This document shows, piece by piece, positions 42,014 to 50,656 of a stretch of 64,000 bases of DNA; positions within the stretch are counted from its first letter, which is position 1, and each line of letters begins with the position of its first letter. The stretch spans positions 434,001-498,000 of the forward strand of contig NZ_JAABOK010000006.1 of assembly GCF_009928525.1 (NCBI RefSeq), given 5' to 3'. The translations under genes and the position numbers were made by a program. The DNA is from Chitinophaga solisilvae (GTDB lineage: Bacteria > Bacteroidota > Bacteroidia > Chitinophagales > Chitinophagaceae). The notes beneath the pieces were generated by a model. It did not search any database. It was not told the DNA's origin and saw only the letters and a program-made list of their open reading frames with translations.

Positions 42014-42715
42014 TTATTCTGTCAGTTTTGTTATCGGTGTTAAATCAATCTTTCTGAACTCCACTTCCGAACCTTCGGCCTGCAGGGCTATACTGCCTTT
42101 GCTGGCGGTGCAGTTAACCCCGTAGTTAACGAGGTCACCGTTCACCCATACTTTCACGGCATTGCCTACGCATTCGATCACCATGGTATTCCATTCCCCC
42201 AATGGTTTCTCTGAGTCGTCCGTGAGGTTTTTGATGCGGCGTTTTTTTCCATCCACAACACCCCATTCCGCTTTGGGTCCCCGGCGGGTTTCCATGTCTG
42301 GCACGGTAATATCTTCCCCTATGCACCAGAAGTCGCCCGCATTTTTATGCATCAGCTGACATTCCATTGATTTAGGAAACATGCCGTATAGCACCCTGGG
42401 CGTGGAAGCATGTACCAGCACGCCACAGTTGCCGGGTGTACCGGGAAAGCGGTATTCCACCTGCAACCGGTAGTTCTCGTAGGAGGCATCGGTAATGAGG
42501 TGACCTTGCGGTTTAGCCAGGCTGACCATATATCCGTTCCGGATAATGAAAGGCGTTTTCACGGAACTATCCGTATCCATAGCCGGAACATCCTGGTGCC
42601 ATCCGGTAAAATCCCTGAAGTTGGCGAGGCTGCGCGTCTGCGCCTGGAGGCCCGTCACAGCAGGAAGCAGGGCCAGGAGTAAAAGGAGCTTTTTCAATGG
42701 TATAACTTTTAGCAT
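42014..42715 (-). CDS. DUF1080 (3-keto-disaccharide hydrolase/LamG-like) secreted protein
   Basis: The product (233 residues from the ATG at 42715; an upstream TTG is in frame) has a signal peptide ending GLQAQ and one DUF1080 jelly-roll domain: FIIRNGYMVS, NYRLQVEYRFPGTPGNCGVLVHAS, MECQLMHKNAGDFWCIG, NTMVIECVGNAVKVWVNGDLVNYG, with the closing AEGSEVEFRKIDLTPI. The family includes 3-keto-glycoside hydrolases and carbohydrate-binding proteins of the periplasm. The small beta protein gene follows directly. Inverted repeat F lies just upstream, between it and the FAD/Fe-S gene. Confidence 0.85.
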   Translation of the reverse strand: MLKVIPLKKLLLLLALLPAVTGLQAQTRSLANFRDFTGWHQDVPAMDTDSSVKTPFIIRNGYMVSLAKPQGHLITDASYENYRLQVEYRFPGTPGNCGVLVHASTPRVLYGMFPKSMECQLMHKNAGDFWCIGEDITVPDMETRRGPKAEWGVVDGKKRRIKNLTDDSEKPLGEWNTMVIECVGNAVKVWVNGDLVNYGVNCTASKGSIALQAEGSEVEFRKIDLTPITKLTE

Positions 42716-42761
42716 CAAAGTAAGGAATTAAAATGAAGAGAGCGTGCGCAGATATTGATGA

Positions 42762-42872
42762 ATATTTACGGATTTTGTGATTTTGTGATTTGAAATGCAG
42801 CGATTGTTCTTCGCGAAAATCTTCGCTGCATTTCAAATCACAAAATTCCAAAATTCCAAAATCCGAAAATAT
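42762..42872. repeat. Long inverted repeat, copy F, with an arm-length difference
   Basis: Left arm 42762-42803 and right arm about 42823-42872 pair through ATATTT(A/T)CGGATTTTG and GTGATTTGAAATGCAGCGA. The right arm holds one extra 8-bp GGAATTTT-type unit relative to the left, and the shared units differ (GTGATTTT versus GGAATTTT). It lies between the codirectional FAD/Fe-S gene (stop at 42874) and the DUF1080 gene (start 42715). Confidence 0.85.
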
Positions 42873-42873
42873 C

Positions 42874-45702
42874 TCATAGTGTTTCATCTACCAGGTACAA
42901 CACGGATTCATAGTTATGTTTCACTGCTGTGGACATAGCTATTTCGCAGGTTTTGGTAGAAGAATAATAGCCATCGGCGGAGTGGTGTGCCAGCTCGGTG
43001 GCTTCGGGACGTGTGGCCGATGCCGTTAGTTCGGGGAAGAGGAAGCCCCGGTCGCCGGCCATGCCGCAGCATCCGGCATTTTTGGGAACGGTCACTTCTT
43101 CTGCGAAATGGTTGGCTATGGCTATAAATTTATGGGTGGTTTTCATTTTCTCCAGCGAGCATACGGGGTGCAGCACGATGTTCTTTTTCTTCTGCGAAGC
43201 GGTAGCGCGCGGAAGGATATATTCATGTAGAAAGTCTACGCTGTCGAGTATACGCAGCTGATCGAATTTCTGTTGGTTGGCTGCAGTGAGCACCGGGCGT
43301 ACGTGATGGAGGGTGTATGCGCAGGAGCTGACATCAGTTACCACCGGGAGGGCGCCGTTGCGGGAGGCGGCCCACATTTTCTCTATGGTGCTGTTGGCAG
43401 TCCAGGCGTAGGCATCTTTAAAGCCTTTGGAAGAAAATATCTGGCTGCAGCAGCTGCCGCTGAGTTGTTCCGGAACGATGACGCTGATGGCGGATTTACG
43501 GCATATGCTCATAAATGTCTCCAGCAGGTTTTTGCTTTTCCCTTTATAGCTGCCCATCATACGGGAGATGCATGCCGGAAAATATACGATGGTGTCTTGT
43601 TGGCCAGAAGCTGGTGCAGCAGTGCTTTTCAGTATGCTGAGATGCGGTGGCGGGGTCATTTCCGCGGACCATAGCGGTATGGCGGGGATGAGCCGCCGCA
43701 GTGCCGCGGTGATATTTATCATGGCTTTTTCGCCGAATATACTGTTGATGGCGGCGCCCGTCTTTATGGCCATGCGCGCCGTGGCTTCCACTGTTTTAAA
43801 ATGGCGGGCTGCGCGGAGTGCCATTTTGTTGGCGGAGGCGGAATGGTTTTCCCTTCTCAGGCGTTTTACCAGGTCGCCGGTGTTGATATCTACGGGGCAA
43901 GCGGTAGCGCAGAGGCCATCTACTGCACAGGTTTCGAGGCCATCGTACTGATATTGGTCCAGCAGCAGCTGGTAATGTTTTTTATCGCCGTCGTTTTCCA
44001 GTTTCTTCAGGGCGCGCCGGATAACGATTCTTCGTCTGGGCGTTGCCGTTATATCGCGGCTGGGGCATTTATGCTCACAGTAGCCGCATTCGATGCAGCG
44101 GTCTACTTCCTCTTCCACTGCAGGAAGCTCCTTCAGGTTTTTCAGGTGTACTTCCGCATCGCTGTTGATGATAACGCCGGGGTTGAGCAGGCCGTGCGGA
44201 TCTGCGGCGGCCTTTATTTTCTTCATGATCTCATAGGCATCGCCTCCCCATTCGGTTTCCACGAAGGGCGCCATATTGCGGCCGGTGCCGTGTTCTGCTT
44301 TGAGGGTGCCGTCGTATTTGTCCACTACCAGCGTAACCACGTCGCGCAGGAAGCGGTCGTAGCGCGTTACTTCATCCGGCGTGTTAAAGGATTGGGTAAC
44401 GACGAAATGTATGTTGCCATCTTTGGCATGACCAAAGATGATGGCATTCAGGTAATTGTATTGCAGGAAGAGCTGCTGTATATCGGAGATGGCGTCGCCG
44501 AGTTTTTCCACGGGGAAGGCAATGTCTTCCAGTATGACGGTGGTACCGCTGGCGCGTACTGCGCCCACAGCAGGAAACAGCCCTTTCCTGATTTTCCAGA
44601 AGAAGGCCTGTGCTGCAGGATCGGTGGTGAATACTGGTGTTTCGGAGAGCGACAGCCTGCCGGTTGATGCCAGGAAATTTTGTACCCTCGTGTCCAGTTC
44701 CTGCTGACTGTTCTCCTGGAACTCTACGAGCAGCGCAGCAGCGGTTGGCGGCAGTGTTTTCACTATAGCAGGGATGCCATCCATATTTTCTACGGCACGC
44801 AGCGAGGCTCTGTCCATCAGCTCTACCATGAGCGCGCCTGCCCGGGTGAGTGGCACAATGGCCTGGCAGGCATCATAGATGGTGGGGAAGTAGAGCAGGG
44901 CAGTGGATTTAAAGGCGTAATCCGGCACGGTGTCCAGTACGGCTTCTGCGATGAATGCCAGCGTGCCTTCCGCACCGATGAGCAGATGTGCCAGTATATC
45001 TAACGGGTGCGCATAATCGATAAAAGCATTCAGCGAATAGCCCACCGTATTTTTAGTCTGGTATTTATAACGGATCCGCTGCTGCAGCTTTTCATCGCTC
45101 GTGATCTGTTCCCGGAAAGTGGCCAGCTGCAGAAACAGCTCCGGACACTGGTCCTTGAACCGCTGATAGTCTGCCGGATTCTCTGTGCTGAAAGCCCTGC
45201 CATCGGGCAGTATAAAGCGTATGTAACGGGTGGTATGATAAGAGTTCTGGACAACGCCGCAGCACATGCCGCTGGAATTGTTGGAGAGAATACCGCCCAT
45301 CATGGCGGCGCTGATGCTGGAGGGATCAGGACCTATTTTGCGGGAATGCCTTTTCAGATGGGCATTCACCATTGCGCCGGTAATGCCTGGCTGTACCCGC
45401 ACGCGGTTGCCGGCATCTTCTACCTGTATCTTATTCCAGAACTGGCTCAGGTCTACCAGTATGCCGTCGGTGATAGACTGTCCTGACAGGCTGGTGCCGC
45501 CGGTTCTGAATACCAGTGGTATCCGGTGCTGCTGCGAGAAACGGAAGAGGGCGATGATTTCTGCTTCTCCCACAGGTTGTACTACGGCGGCAGGTACCAG
45601 GTGGTAAAATCCTGCGTCTGACGCAAAGGAGATAACATCTATATACCTGGTTTTAATCCTTGTCTCAGGTAAAATCTGCTTTAATTCCTGCTCTATGTTC
45701 AT
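42874..45702 (-). CDS. FAD-linked oxidase fused to Fe-S (GlcD/GlpC-type) dehydrogenase, D-lactate/glycolate type
   Basis: The ATG at 45702 (MNIEQELKQILPETRI) was chosen; the frame extends 80 codons further but the extra part is not protein-like. The 942-residue product has an N-terminal FAD_binding_4 domain (VFRTGGTSLSGQS, GILSNNSSGMCCG), an FAD-oxidase C-terminal domain (IFGHAKDGNIHFV, EHGTGRNMAPFV), two 4Fe-4S motifs (CIECGYCEHKCP from about residue 536, CAVDGLCATACP), and paired CCG domains (SGSCCSQIF, AGCCGMAGDRG). Such fusions oxidise D-lactate, glycolate or other 2-hydroxy acids and pass electrons to quinone. The neighbouring fucose pathway yields lactate, so re-oxidation of that lactate is an attractive but unproven role. 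It is codirectional with the AraC gene, 146 bp downstream. Confidence 0.88.
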   Translation of the reverse strand: MNIEQELKQILPETRIKTRYIDVISFASDAGFYHLVPAAVVQPVGEAEIIALFRFSQQHRIPLVFRTGGTSLSGQSITDGILVDLSQFWNKIQVEDAGNRVRVQPGITGAMVNAHLKRHSRKIGPDPSSISAAMMGGILSNNSSGMCCGVVQNSYHTTRYIRFILPDGRAFSTENPADYQRFKDQCPELFLQLATFREQITSDEKLQQRIRYKYQTKNTVGYSLNAFIDYAHPLDILAHLLIGAEGTLAFIAEAVLDTVPDYAFKSTALLYFPTIYDACQAIVPLTRAGALMVELMDRASLRAVENMDGIPAIVKTLPPTAAALLVEFQENSQQELDTRVQNFLASTGRLSLSETPVFTTDPAAQAFFWKIRKGLFPAVGAVRASGTTVILEDIAFPVEKLGDAISDIQQLFLQYNYLNAIIFGHAKDGNIHFVVTQSFNTPDEVTRYDRFLRDVVTLVVDKYDGTLKAEHGTGRNMAPFVETEWGGDAYEIMKKIKAAADPHGLLNPGVIINSDAEVHLKNLKELPAVEEEVDRCIECGYCEHKCPSRDITATPRRRIVIRRALKKLENDGDKKHYQLLLDQYQYDGLETCAVDGLCATACPVDINTGDLVKRLRRENHSASANKMALRAARHFKTVEATARMAIKTGAAINSIFGEKAMINITAALRRLIPAIPLWSAEMTPPPHLSILKSTAAPASGQQDTIVYFPACISRMMGSYKGKSKNLLETFMSICRKSAISVIVPEQLSGSCCSQIFSSKGFKDAYAWTANSTIEKMWAASRNGALPVVTDVSSCAYTLHHVRPVLTAANQQKFDQLRILDSVDFLHEYILPRATASQKKKNIVLHPVCSLEKMKTTHKFIAIANHFAEEVTVPKNAGCCGMAGDRGFLFPELTASATRPEATELAHHSADGYYSSTKTCEIAMSTAVKHNYESVLYLVDETL

Positions 45703-45848
45703 GGTTGTTCCGGTTGCGCTGTTATACAGGCAAGTTATAAAATAGCTGCGGGTTTTGCTCCTTCCGGGATTTCCGGAGATAAATTCCTCCGGATGATAGT
45801 TATATGAATTGAGTATAATGATTTGATTTTCATAAACTTCGTCTGTTG

Positions 45849-46721
45849 TCAGGCGGAAAGGAGCTTGATATATTCTTTCGGTGATACGTTTTTGATTTCG
45901 CGGAAAAAGCGGTTGAAGTTGGACAGACTGTTGAATCCGCATTCAAATGCAAGCAGGGATATCTGCTGCGGCCCTTCCGCCAGGAGTTTGCAGGCGTGCC
46001 CGATCCGTACTTCGTTGACGAACTGCACGAACGTTTTCTGTGTGCGGTTTTTGAAATACCGGCAGAATGCCTGCTTGTTCATATTTACCATCGCTGCGGC
46101 TTTATCGAGGTGGATATCTGTTTTGAAGTCGCTGAAAACATATTTGAAAACAATGTCGATACGATCATTGTCTTTCATCTGGTAGGTATTAACATATCCC
46201 TCGCTGGCCAGCAGCTCATATTCTCTGGTATGCGAGAGTTTTTCAAGCACCTGTATAAACGTGGAAAGCTGCGTCAGCTGGTCCTGCGTGGTCATTTCCA
46301 GCAAAAGCGTTTTCAGGGCCTGTTTGGTAGCGCCATGAAACTTCATGCCACGGCTGCATTTTCTCATCAGCGACACTACCTGTTTCGAAAGGCCGAAGAT
46401 TTCCATCGCCGCCAGTAATTTTTCAGGATGAAAAAATAAGGCGACGGAACGTGCATTGTTTCCCTTCTTTTTCTTATCAAAATACTTGCTGTTGTTGTGC
46501 CAGACATGGGGAATGTCTGGCCCGAGAAGAATAAGCTCGTCGCTGCTGAAGTCTTCAATGCTATCGCCAATAATCCTTTTGCCTTCGCTTTGCTCTACAT
46601 ATACCATCTGACATTCCTTGTGAAAGTGAAATTCTGTGGTGAAATACGGAAGATCAATCACCCGTACGGCAAATACATTCATCTGACCATCTTCCCGGAT
46701 CTTGGCAAAAACTGGCTTCAT
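45849..46721 (-). CDS. AraC-family regulator of the fucose operon
   Basis: The 290-residue protein has an N-terminal cupin-like sensing domain (FAVRVIDLPYFTTEFHFHKECQMVYVEQSEGKRIIGDS, LGPDIPHVWHN) and a C-terminal double helix-turn-helix (DIHLDKAAAMVNMNKQAFCRYFKNRTQKTFVQFVNEVRIGHACKLL, ISLLAFECGFNSLSNFNRFFREI). The cupin fits binding of a sugar. It is divergent from the fucose genes with a 236-bp shared region holding a 12-bp inverted repeat, so it very likely activates that operon in response to fucose or a derivative. Confidence in family is high, in ligand moderate. Confidence 0.88.
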   Translation of the reverse strand: MKPVFAKIREDGQMNVFAVRVIDLPYFTTEFHFHKECQMVYVEQSEGKRIIGDSIEDFSSDELILLGPDIPHVWHNNSKYFDKKKKGNNARSVALFFHPEKLLAAMEIFGLSKQVVSLMRKCSRGMKFHGATKQALKTLLLEMTTQDQLTQLSTFIQVLEKLSHTREYELLASEGYVNTYQMKDNDRIDIVFKYVFSDFKTDIHLDKAAAMVNMNKQAFCRYFKNRTQKTFVQFVNEVRIGHACKLLAEGPQQISLLAFECGFNSLSNFNRFFREIKNVSPKEYIKLLSA

Positions 46722-46756
46722 ATTAACTTATTGTTGATTAGAATATTCAGTATATG

Positions 46757-46830
46757 GCTAAAATATGCATTATTTCTTAAATGATAACCGTTATTTGTCC
46801 TGATTATCAATAGTTAGGCATATTTTAAGC
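46757..46830. promoter_or_regulatory. Inverted repeat GCTAAAATATGC ... GCATATTTTAAGC, candidate AraC operator
   Basis: GCTAAAATATGC at 46757-46768 is mirrored by GCATATTTTAAGC at 46818-46830, complementary apart from one extra A, with 49 bp between the arms. It lies in the AraC/fucose divergent region. Spacing of about five turns could allow looping or two separate half sites. Confidence 0.5.
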
Positions 46831-46885
46831 AAATATCTGCACAGTATTTATCAAAGCAACGGTAGACCCGCAGCAGGTAGCATAT

Positions 46886-46893
46886 TATTTTTG
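46886..46893 (+). promoter_or_regulatory. Bacteroidota -7 element TATTTTTG
   Basis: TATTTTTG fits TAnnTTTG and lies 64 bases upstream of the SDR start at 46958. It probably drives the fucose operon from downstream of the candidate AraC site. Confidence 0.5.
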
Positions 46894-46957
46894 TTTAGGA
46901 AGAATGTTCAGACCTGTTAATGGGAGGAATCCTGTTACTTCATAAAAAAAACAGCAC

Positions 46958-47725
46958 ATGCTTAAAGATAAAGTGATCCTGCTTACGGGCGGGGCTGATG
47001 GCATCGGATGGGAGTGCGCGGTGGCTTTTGCAAAATCCGGCGCCGCAGTTTGTATCGCAGATATAAATGAAGGCGGGCGGGACAGGATAGCTGAGCTTCC
47101 CGGAAGTGGCCATCTTTTCCGGCGTTGTGATGTAACCAGCGTAACGGATGTGAAAGAAACCATATCCGCCATAACGGCCCTGCATGGCCGGCTTGACGCG
47201 GTGCATAACAATGCCGGGCTGGCAAAGCCTTCCAGTCCATTGCATGATACCACGGAAGAAGAATGGCAGGCACTGATGGATGTGAACCTGAAAAGTATTT
47301 ACCTCACCACACGTTTTGCCTTTCCGCATCTCAGGGAATCGAAAGGATCCATTTTATCCACCACCTCGCTGGTGGGCACGATCGGGCAGAACAATCACGC
47401 TGCATATGTAGCAACGAAAGGAGCCGTGAGTGCGCTTACCAAAGCGATGGCGCTGGACTATGCACCATATGGTATCCGGGTGAATGCGGTAGCGCCGGCA
47501 GCCGTGAGTACGCCGATGCTGGAAAAATGGAGCAGCGAGCAGCCGAATGCAGACGTAATGCAACAGTACCTGGACAGGCTTCATCCGCTTGGTCCTATGC
47601 CCGAAGGAGATGTGATTGCAGATGCCTGCGTATTCCTGCTCAGCCATGCAGCAAGATTCATTACAGGTTGTATACTGCCCGTGAGCGGCGGCGCGGAACT
47701 CGGCTACCGCACATGTCCGTTTTGA
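46958..47725 (+). CDS. SDR oxidoreductase of the fucose operon (L-fucose or 2-keto-3-deoxy-L-fuconate dehydrogenase)
   Basis: The 255-residue enzyme is a classical SDR: TGGADGIG at residues 10-17, NNAG at 84-87, catalytic Ser137, Tyr150, Lys154. The acidic Asp35 after the second strand (CIADIN) points to NAD+. In the non-phosphorylating fucose pathway SDRs act twice: on L-fucose itself (to fuconolactone) and on 2-keto-3-deoxy-L-fuconate; sequence alone does not say which this is. It is the first gene of the operon, 25 bp before the fuconate dehydratase. Confidence 0.85.
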   Translation: MLKDKVILLTGGADGIGWECAVAFAKSGAAVCIADINEGGRDRIAELPGSGHLFRRCDVTSVTDVKETISAITALHGRLDAVHNNAGLAKPSSPLHDTTEEEWQALMDVNLKSIYLTTRFAFPHLRESKGSILSTTSLVGTIGQNNHAAYVATKGAVSALTKAMALDYAPYGIRVNAVAPAAVSTPMLEKWSSEQPNADVMQQYLDRLHPLGPMPEGDVIADACVFLLSHAARFITGCILPVSGGAELGYRTCPF

Positions 47726-47750
47726 AATACCGGAAATTTTTAAACATAGC

Positions 47751-48971
47751 ATGATACAACGATTCGAAATCAGTGATGCGCGTTATGAGCTGAAGAACGG
47801 CGCGGGCAGCGATGCCATTCATAAAGATCCGCAATATGCGTATGCCGTTACCAAACTGCTGGACGGCAACAGCATCAGCGGTACCGGCCTGGCTTTTACA
47901 CTGGGTGAAGGCAATGATCTGGTGTGCCGTGCGGCCGGGTTTTACGCCAGCCGGTTGCAGGGGCGCGGCATCGAAACGCTGATGGCTGACTTTGGCAACA
48001 CATTCAATGAACTGTCAAATGAACAGCAATTCCGCTGGCTGGGACCTCACAAGGGCGTGGTGCATCTGGGCCTCGCATCCGTGACCAATGCCTGTTTCGA
48101 TCTCTGGGCAAAAAAAAGAGGCCTGCCGCTGTGGAAACTGTTGATAAGTCTCAGCCCCGAAGAGATCGTAAACACACTCGATCTTTCCTATCTCGAAGAC
48201 GTGCTGACCAGGGAAGAAGCCATTCAGCTGTTACGCGATGCAGCACCCGGCGCACCTGCGCGCGAAGCGGTACTGGCTGCCGGATATCCCGGATATGATA
48301 CATCTGTGGGCTGGTTCAGTTACGATGATGAACAGGTGAGAGAAAACTGTAAGGCTGCACTGGATAAGGGGTTTGTTGCCATGAAACTGAAAGTCGGATC
48401 GAAAGATGCATTGCGGGACATACGCCGCGCCAACATCGTTCGGGAAACAGTAGGAAGCAATGTGAAGGTGATGCTCGACGCAAACCAGCAATGGACGTTG
48501 CCACAGGCCATTGCGATCTGTGAGGAGCTGAAAAAAATGAATCCTTACTGGGTGGAAGAGCCCACGCATCCGGACGATGTGCAGGCGCATACCATTCTCG
48601 CAAAATCGGTTGCGCCGGTGAAGCTGGCAGTGGGAGAACATGTTCCCAACCGTGTGCTGTTCAAAAACTATCTGCAGGCGGGTTGCGCCGGATTCATGCA
48701 GGTGGATGCGGTACGTGTGGGTGGTGTCAGCGAGTTCATCACCATCAGCCTGTTGTGCAGGAAATTTGGTGTGCCGGTTGTTCCGCATGTCGGAGATATG
48801 GGGCAGCTGCATCAGCATCTGGTGCTGTTCAATCATATCGCCATGGGGCACGAAGCCCTTTTCCTGGAACATATTCCGCATCTTTCTGCACATTTCGTAC
48901 ATCCTGTCAGGATTGAGAACGGCGTGTATATTACGCCGCAGGAGCCGGGCAGTAGCTGCGACCTTAAATAA
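47751..48971 (+). CDS. L-fuconate dehydratase (enolase superfamily)
   Basis: The 406-residue enzyme removes water from L-fuconate to give 2-keto-3-deoxy-L-fuconate. It shows the mandelate-racemase/enolase layout with K212-x-K214 (MKLKVG), metal ligands Asp243 (VMLDAN), Glu269 (WVEEP) and Glu296 (VGEHVPN), and His346 (VVPHVGDMGQ). The opening RYELKNGAGSDAIHKDPQYAYAV is characteristic of fuconate dehydratases, which carry GAGSDA near the start. Length is slightly below the roughly 430-440 residues of the type enzyme. The symporter gene starts 6 bp after its stop. Confidence 0.9.
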   Translation: MIQRFEISDARYELKNGAGSDAIHKDPQYAYAVTKLLDGNSISGTGLAFTLGEGNDLVCRAAGFYASRLQGRGIETLMADFGNTFNELSNEQQFRWLGPHKGVVHLGLASVTNACFDLWAKKRGLPLWKLLISLSPEEIVNTLDLSYLEDVLTREEAIQLLRDAAPGAPAREAVLAAGYPGYDTSVGWFSYDDEQVRENCKAALDKGFVAMKLKVGSKDALRDIRRANIVRETVGSNVKVMLDANQQWTLPQAIAICEELKKMNPYWVEEPTHPDDVQAHTILAKSVAPVKLAVGEHVPNRVLFKNYLQAGCAGFMQVDAVRVGGVSEFITISLLCRKFGVPVVPHVGDMGQLHQHLVLFNHIAMGHEALFLEHIPHLSAHFVHPVRIENGVYITPQEPGSSCDLK

Positions 48972-48977
48972 TCAGCC

Positions 48978-50627
48978 ATGATCGGTACAACAGATATTAT
49001 CATTTCAATCGGTTATATTCTCTTTATTGTTACTATCGGATTGTGGGCAGGCGTAAGGAAACGACCCGATACCGGCCCTGCGTCCGGCGCTTATTTTCTC
49101 GCCGGGAAAACGCTTCGCTGGCCGATGATCGGCCTGGCCCTGTTTGCCACGAATATTTCCTGCCTTCATCTTGTAAGTCTTGCCCAGAGCGGTTTCGATA
49201 CAGGGCTGCTAAACGGTAATTTCGAATGGATGGCGGCCTTTACACTGATGCTGCTCGCACTTTTTTTTGTACCGTTTTATATCCGCTCCGGCGTTGCCAC
49301 CCTGCCGGATTTCCTGGAAAGGCGATATAACCGTGCCTGCCGCGACTGGCTGGCTATTGTATCCATCATTTCAGCCGTCGTGATTCATATTGCCTTTTCT
49401 TTTCTGGCGGGAGGTATTGTGCTGGAAACGTTGTTCGGCATTAATATATATGTCAGTATTATCGCGATCGCCGCTCTCACCGGACTTTATACCATTGTGG
49501 GCGGTTTACGCGCGGTAGTGGTGACGGAATCAGTGCAGAGTGTGGTGCTGATAGCCGGCGCCGTGATTATCACGGTAGCTGCCTGGAACAGGGTTGGCCA
49601 TTGGGATCAGGTAACGAAGGTATTAACGGCAGCAGGAGAGGCAGACAAACTCAGTATGATACGGCCTGCCGGAGATCCTTCCGGTATGTCGTGGATGGCC
49701 GTATTTCTGGGATATCCGGTGCTGGGCATCTGGTACTGGTGTGCAGATCAGACAATCGTTCAGCGCGTACTCGGTGCAAAGGACGAAAATCATGCACGTG
49801 CAGGCGCCTTGTTCTGTGGGTTCATTAAAATACTGCCGGTATTCATTTTTGTATTGCCTGGCCTGCTGGCGTATGTGCTTTTCAAAACAGGCGCGCTGGA
49901 TATTTCAGCGCTGCAGCACACCGCTACGGATGGGAAAACCGTGACAGATACGAAAGGTATTTATACCCTGATGATTACCCAGCTCTTACCAGGAGGGCTG
50001 ATTGGTATACTTGTAGCAGCGCTGCTGTCGGGCCTGATGAGTCAGATCGCAGGTGCGTTGAATTCCATTGCCACACTTGCCAGTTATGACCTTTATAAAC
50101 GCTTCAGGCCGCAGACATCAGACGAAGAGCTGGTGAAAGCGGGGCGCTGGGCTTCCGGTATCGCCCTGCTGGTTGCGGTTGCGCTGCTTCCCTTGCTGAA
50201 CCTCTACCAGAGCCTGTTTGAAGGGATCAATGATATTATTGCCCATATTGCGCCACCTATCACCTGCGTGTTTCTGCTGGGGATCTTTTGGGCAAAAGCC
50301 TCACCCCGTTCTGCGCAACTTACGTTATGGCTAGGTTCTCTGCTGGGCGCCACCGTGTATACCATCAACAAAGTATATCCCGAAGGCTGGCTGGGCGGTA
50401 TTCCTTTTATGATGATGGCGTTTTACCTGTTTGTTGTTTGTGTGATATTGCAGATCTGCTTTACGTTTATTTTTCCTGCAGATGTACACACGAAAGACAG
50501 CGGCCTGTACTGGAAAGGATTCCTGGAACCCTTGCAGAGCAAGGGATGGAGTGGTGTCGGCAATTATAAATTTTTATCTGCTCTGTTGCTGCTGGTAATG
50601 GCAGTTTTATACGGGATATTCCGTTGA
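48978..50627 (+). CDS. Sodium:solute symporter (SSS family), likely for L-fucose
   Basis: The 549-residue protein has 13-14 membrane helices, beginning IIISIGYILFIVTIGLWAGV and the early motif GPASGAYFLAGKTLRWPMIGLALFATNIS, the sodium-binding helix-1 region of the SSS family. The loop SQIAGALNSIATLASYDLYKRFRP is the conserved helix-8 sodium region. It imports a sugar or acid with Na+. Position between fuconate dehydratase and a GH29 fucosidase favours L-fucose. The next gene's start is 29 bp downstream. Confidence 0.87.
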   Translation: MIGTTDIIISIGYILFIVTIGLWAGVRKRPDTGPASGAYFLAGKTLRWPMIGLALFATNISCLHLVSLAQSGFDTGLLNGNFEWMAAFTLMLLALFFVPFYIRSGVATLPDFLERRYNRACRDWLAIVSIISAVVIHIAFSFLAGGIVLETLFGINIYVSIIAIAALTGLYTIVGGLRAVVVTESVQSVVLIAGAVIITVAAWNRVGHWDQVTKVLTAAGEADKLSMIRPAGDPSGMSWMAVFLGYPVLGIWYWCADQTIVQRVLGAKDENHARAGALFCGFIKILPVFIFVLPGLLAYVLFKTGALDISALQHTATDGKTVTDTKGIYTLMITQLLPGGLIGILVAALLSGLMSQIAGALNSIATLASYDLYKRFRPQTSDEELVKAGRWASGIALLVAVALLPLLNLYQSLFEGINDIIAHIAPPITCVFLLGIFWAKASPRSAQLTLWLGSLLGATVYTINKVYPEGWLGGIPFMMMAFYLFVVCVILQICFTFIFPADVHTKDSGLYWKGFLEPLQSKGWSGVGNYKFLSALLLLVMAVLYGIFR

Positions 50628-50656
50628 GTTATCAATCAAATTTAAAAATCAAACTG

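Noticed and set aside
43801..44667. 288-codon plus-strand frame opposite the FAD/Fe-S dehydrogenase
   Set aside because: The minus-strand gene carries clear FAD and Fe-S motifs through this stretch; the plus frame has none.
45703..45942. 80-codon upstream extension of the FAD/Fe-S gene
   Set aside because: The extension runs into the AraC gene's end, is not protein-like, and the family start pattern begins at MNIEQELKQI.
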